Below are positions 63,571 to 64,000 of a stretch of 64,000 bases of DNA, piece by piece. Below the pieces are notes generated by a model. That model was given only the letters and a program-made list of their open reading frames with translations. It had not been told where the DNA came from and searched no databases. Both the position numbers and the translations under genes were made by a program. The stretch's first letter is position 1, and every line of letters begins with the position of its first letter. The DNA is from Paramarasmius palmivorus. Its lineage: Eukaryota > Basidiomycota > Agaricomycetes > Agaricales > Marasmiaceae. The stretch spans positions 1-64,000 of the forward strand of contig JAYKXP010000065.1 in assembly GCA_037176845.1 (NCBI GenBank). The letters run 5' to 3'.

Positions 63571-64000
63571 GGCGCTGCTAGGGAAGAATGCTAATACAGG
63601 CGAGGTTTAGCCAGCGTAAAGGAAATGTATCTGTACCTACACCAGCCGAGTCTTGAGATAACACCATAGAACCAGGGAAGCTTTTTGATACTTCGTGGGC
63701 ACTAAATATGCTCTGTTAGATGACCCTGGTTCCAAGACCAATAAGCACGCGTGTACTGACGCATGGAGAGGTGTGACAGGATCTAGGGGACTGTAAGTTC
63801 AGGGTGATGCAGCGAATCTTTAAATGATGCGTACCAGCAGCATTACCAATGAGCAAGATAGGATGACTTGTATTCCCAGAAATCGGTCCTGGGCACTGCC
63901 AGTCAGTACTCACGCTATTAAACTCGGAGTGTAATATTTACCTCTAAAGAAATTCTTTGGGATCTTTGGCCAAGAGCTGACATGCAAATTCATTGAGAGT
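63333..64000 (-). CDS. TAP-like S33 serine peptidase, fourth paralogue (5' part beyond right edge)
   Basis: Five 3' exons are visible on the minus strand: 63942-63976, 63835-63888, 63761-63782, 63641-63701 and 63333-63590. Their lengths (35, 54, 22, 61, 258 nt) match exons 7-11 of the tandem copies, confirming the model. They encode SWPKIPKNFFRG, GNTSHPILLIGNAAG, the Asp in DPVTPLHA, FPGSMVLSQDSAG, and His in HSSLAAPSLCTAR (HSS where the others have HCS). The C-terminus ends GRLPFHI. It is the most diverged of the four and lies convergent to the short Argonaute with about 180 bp between stops. The nucleophile region is off the window. Confidence 0.8.

Overview
The window reads as genomic DNA of a filamentous basidiomycete, most likely an agaricomycete (mushroom-forming) fungus. 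Coding genes are split by many introns of about 45-60 nt with GT...AG ends, and the window holds families typical of such fungi: a Ty3/Gypsy element, a Helitron, an F-box protein, a TKL-like kinase, S33 TAP-like peptidases and an Argonaute. Species is not determinable from the sequence alone. All gene models below were assembled by eye from reading frames and splice sites. Where exon lengths are listed, the total is an exact multiple of three.

Layout. (1) 1-11,038: a Ty3/Gypsy LTR retrotransposon on the minus strand, with a putative 5' LTR at about 9,288-11,038, a primer-binding site, and gag, protease and pol in three frames linked by two classical -1 slippery heptamers. A convergent intron-rich plus-strand gene (1-1,232) shares its unusual word composition. 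(2) 11,039-22,100: a poorly resolved CpG-rich stretch and then a Helitron encoding a 2.6-kaa Rep-helicase with a C-terminal cysteine-peptidase-like domain. (3) 22,700-27,200: degenerate coding, an agaricomycete orphan gene and a small gene with an RNase H1/viroplasmin-type domain. (4) 27,300-34,900: two tandem units, each a decayed SDR/epimerase pseudogene plus a six-exon gene of an expanded orphan family. (5) 34,900-41,300: sparse, with a monooxygenase relic, a 94-aa Cys-run protein, the housekeeping RNA polymerase subunit Rpb12/Rpc10 and a divergent F-box gene. (6) 41,345-64,000: repeated TAP-peptidase/Argonaute units. Three peptidase genes lie in tandem, the first two followed only by Argonaute relics (with an intact SDR gene and an HNH gene interspersed) and the third followed by a full Argonaute. 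Then come a kinase gene broken by a hAT-like MITE, a chimeric MID-PIWI-only short Argonaute, and the 3' end of a fourth peptidase that runs off the right edge.

The genes do not form one pathway. The common theme is genome dynamics: mobile elements, tandem duplication, gene relics, and an RNA-silencing Argonaute that has been copied, eroded and in one case remodelled. The most striking observations are the double -1 frameshift gag-pro-pol arrangement and the short Argonaute created by a segmental duplication flanking the kinase insertion.
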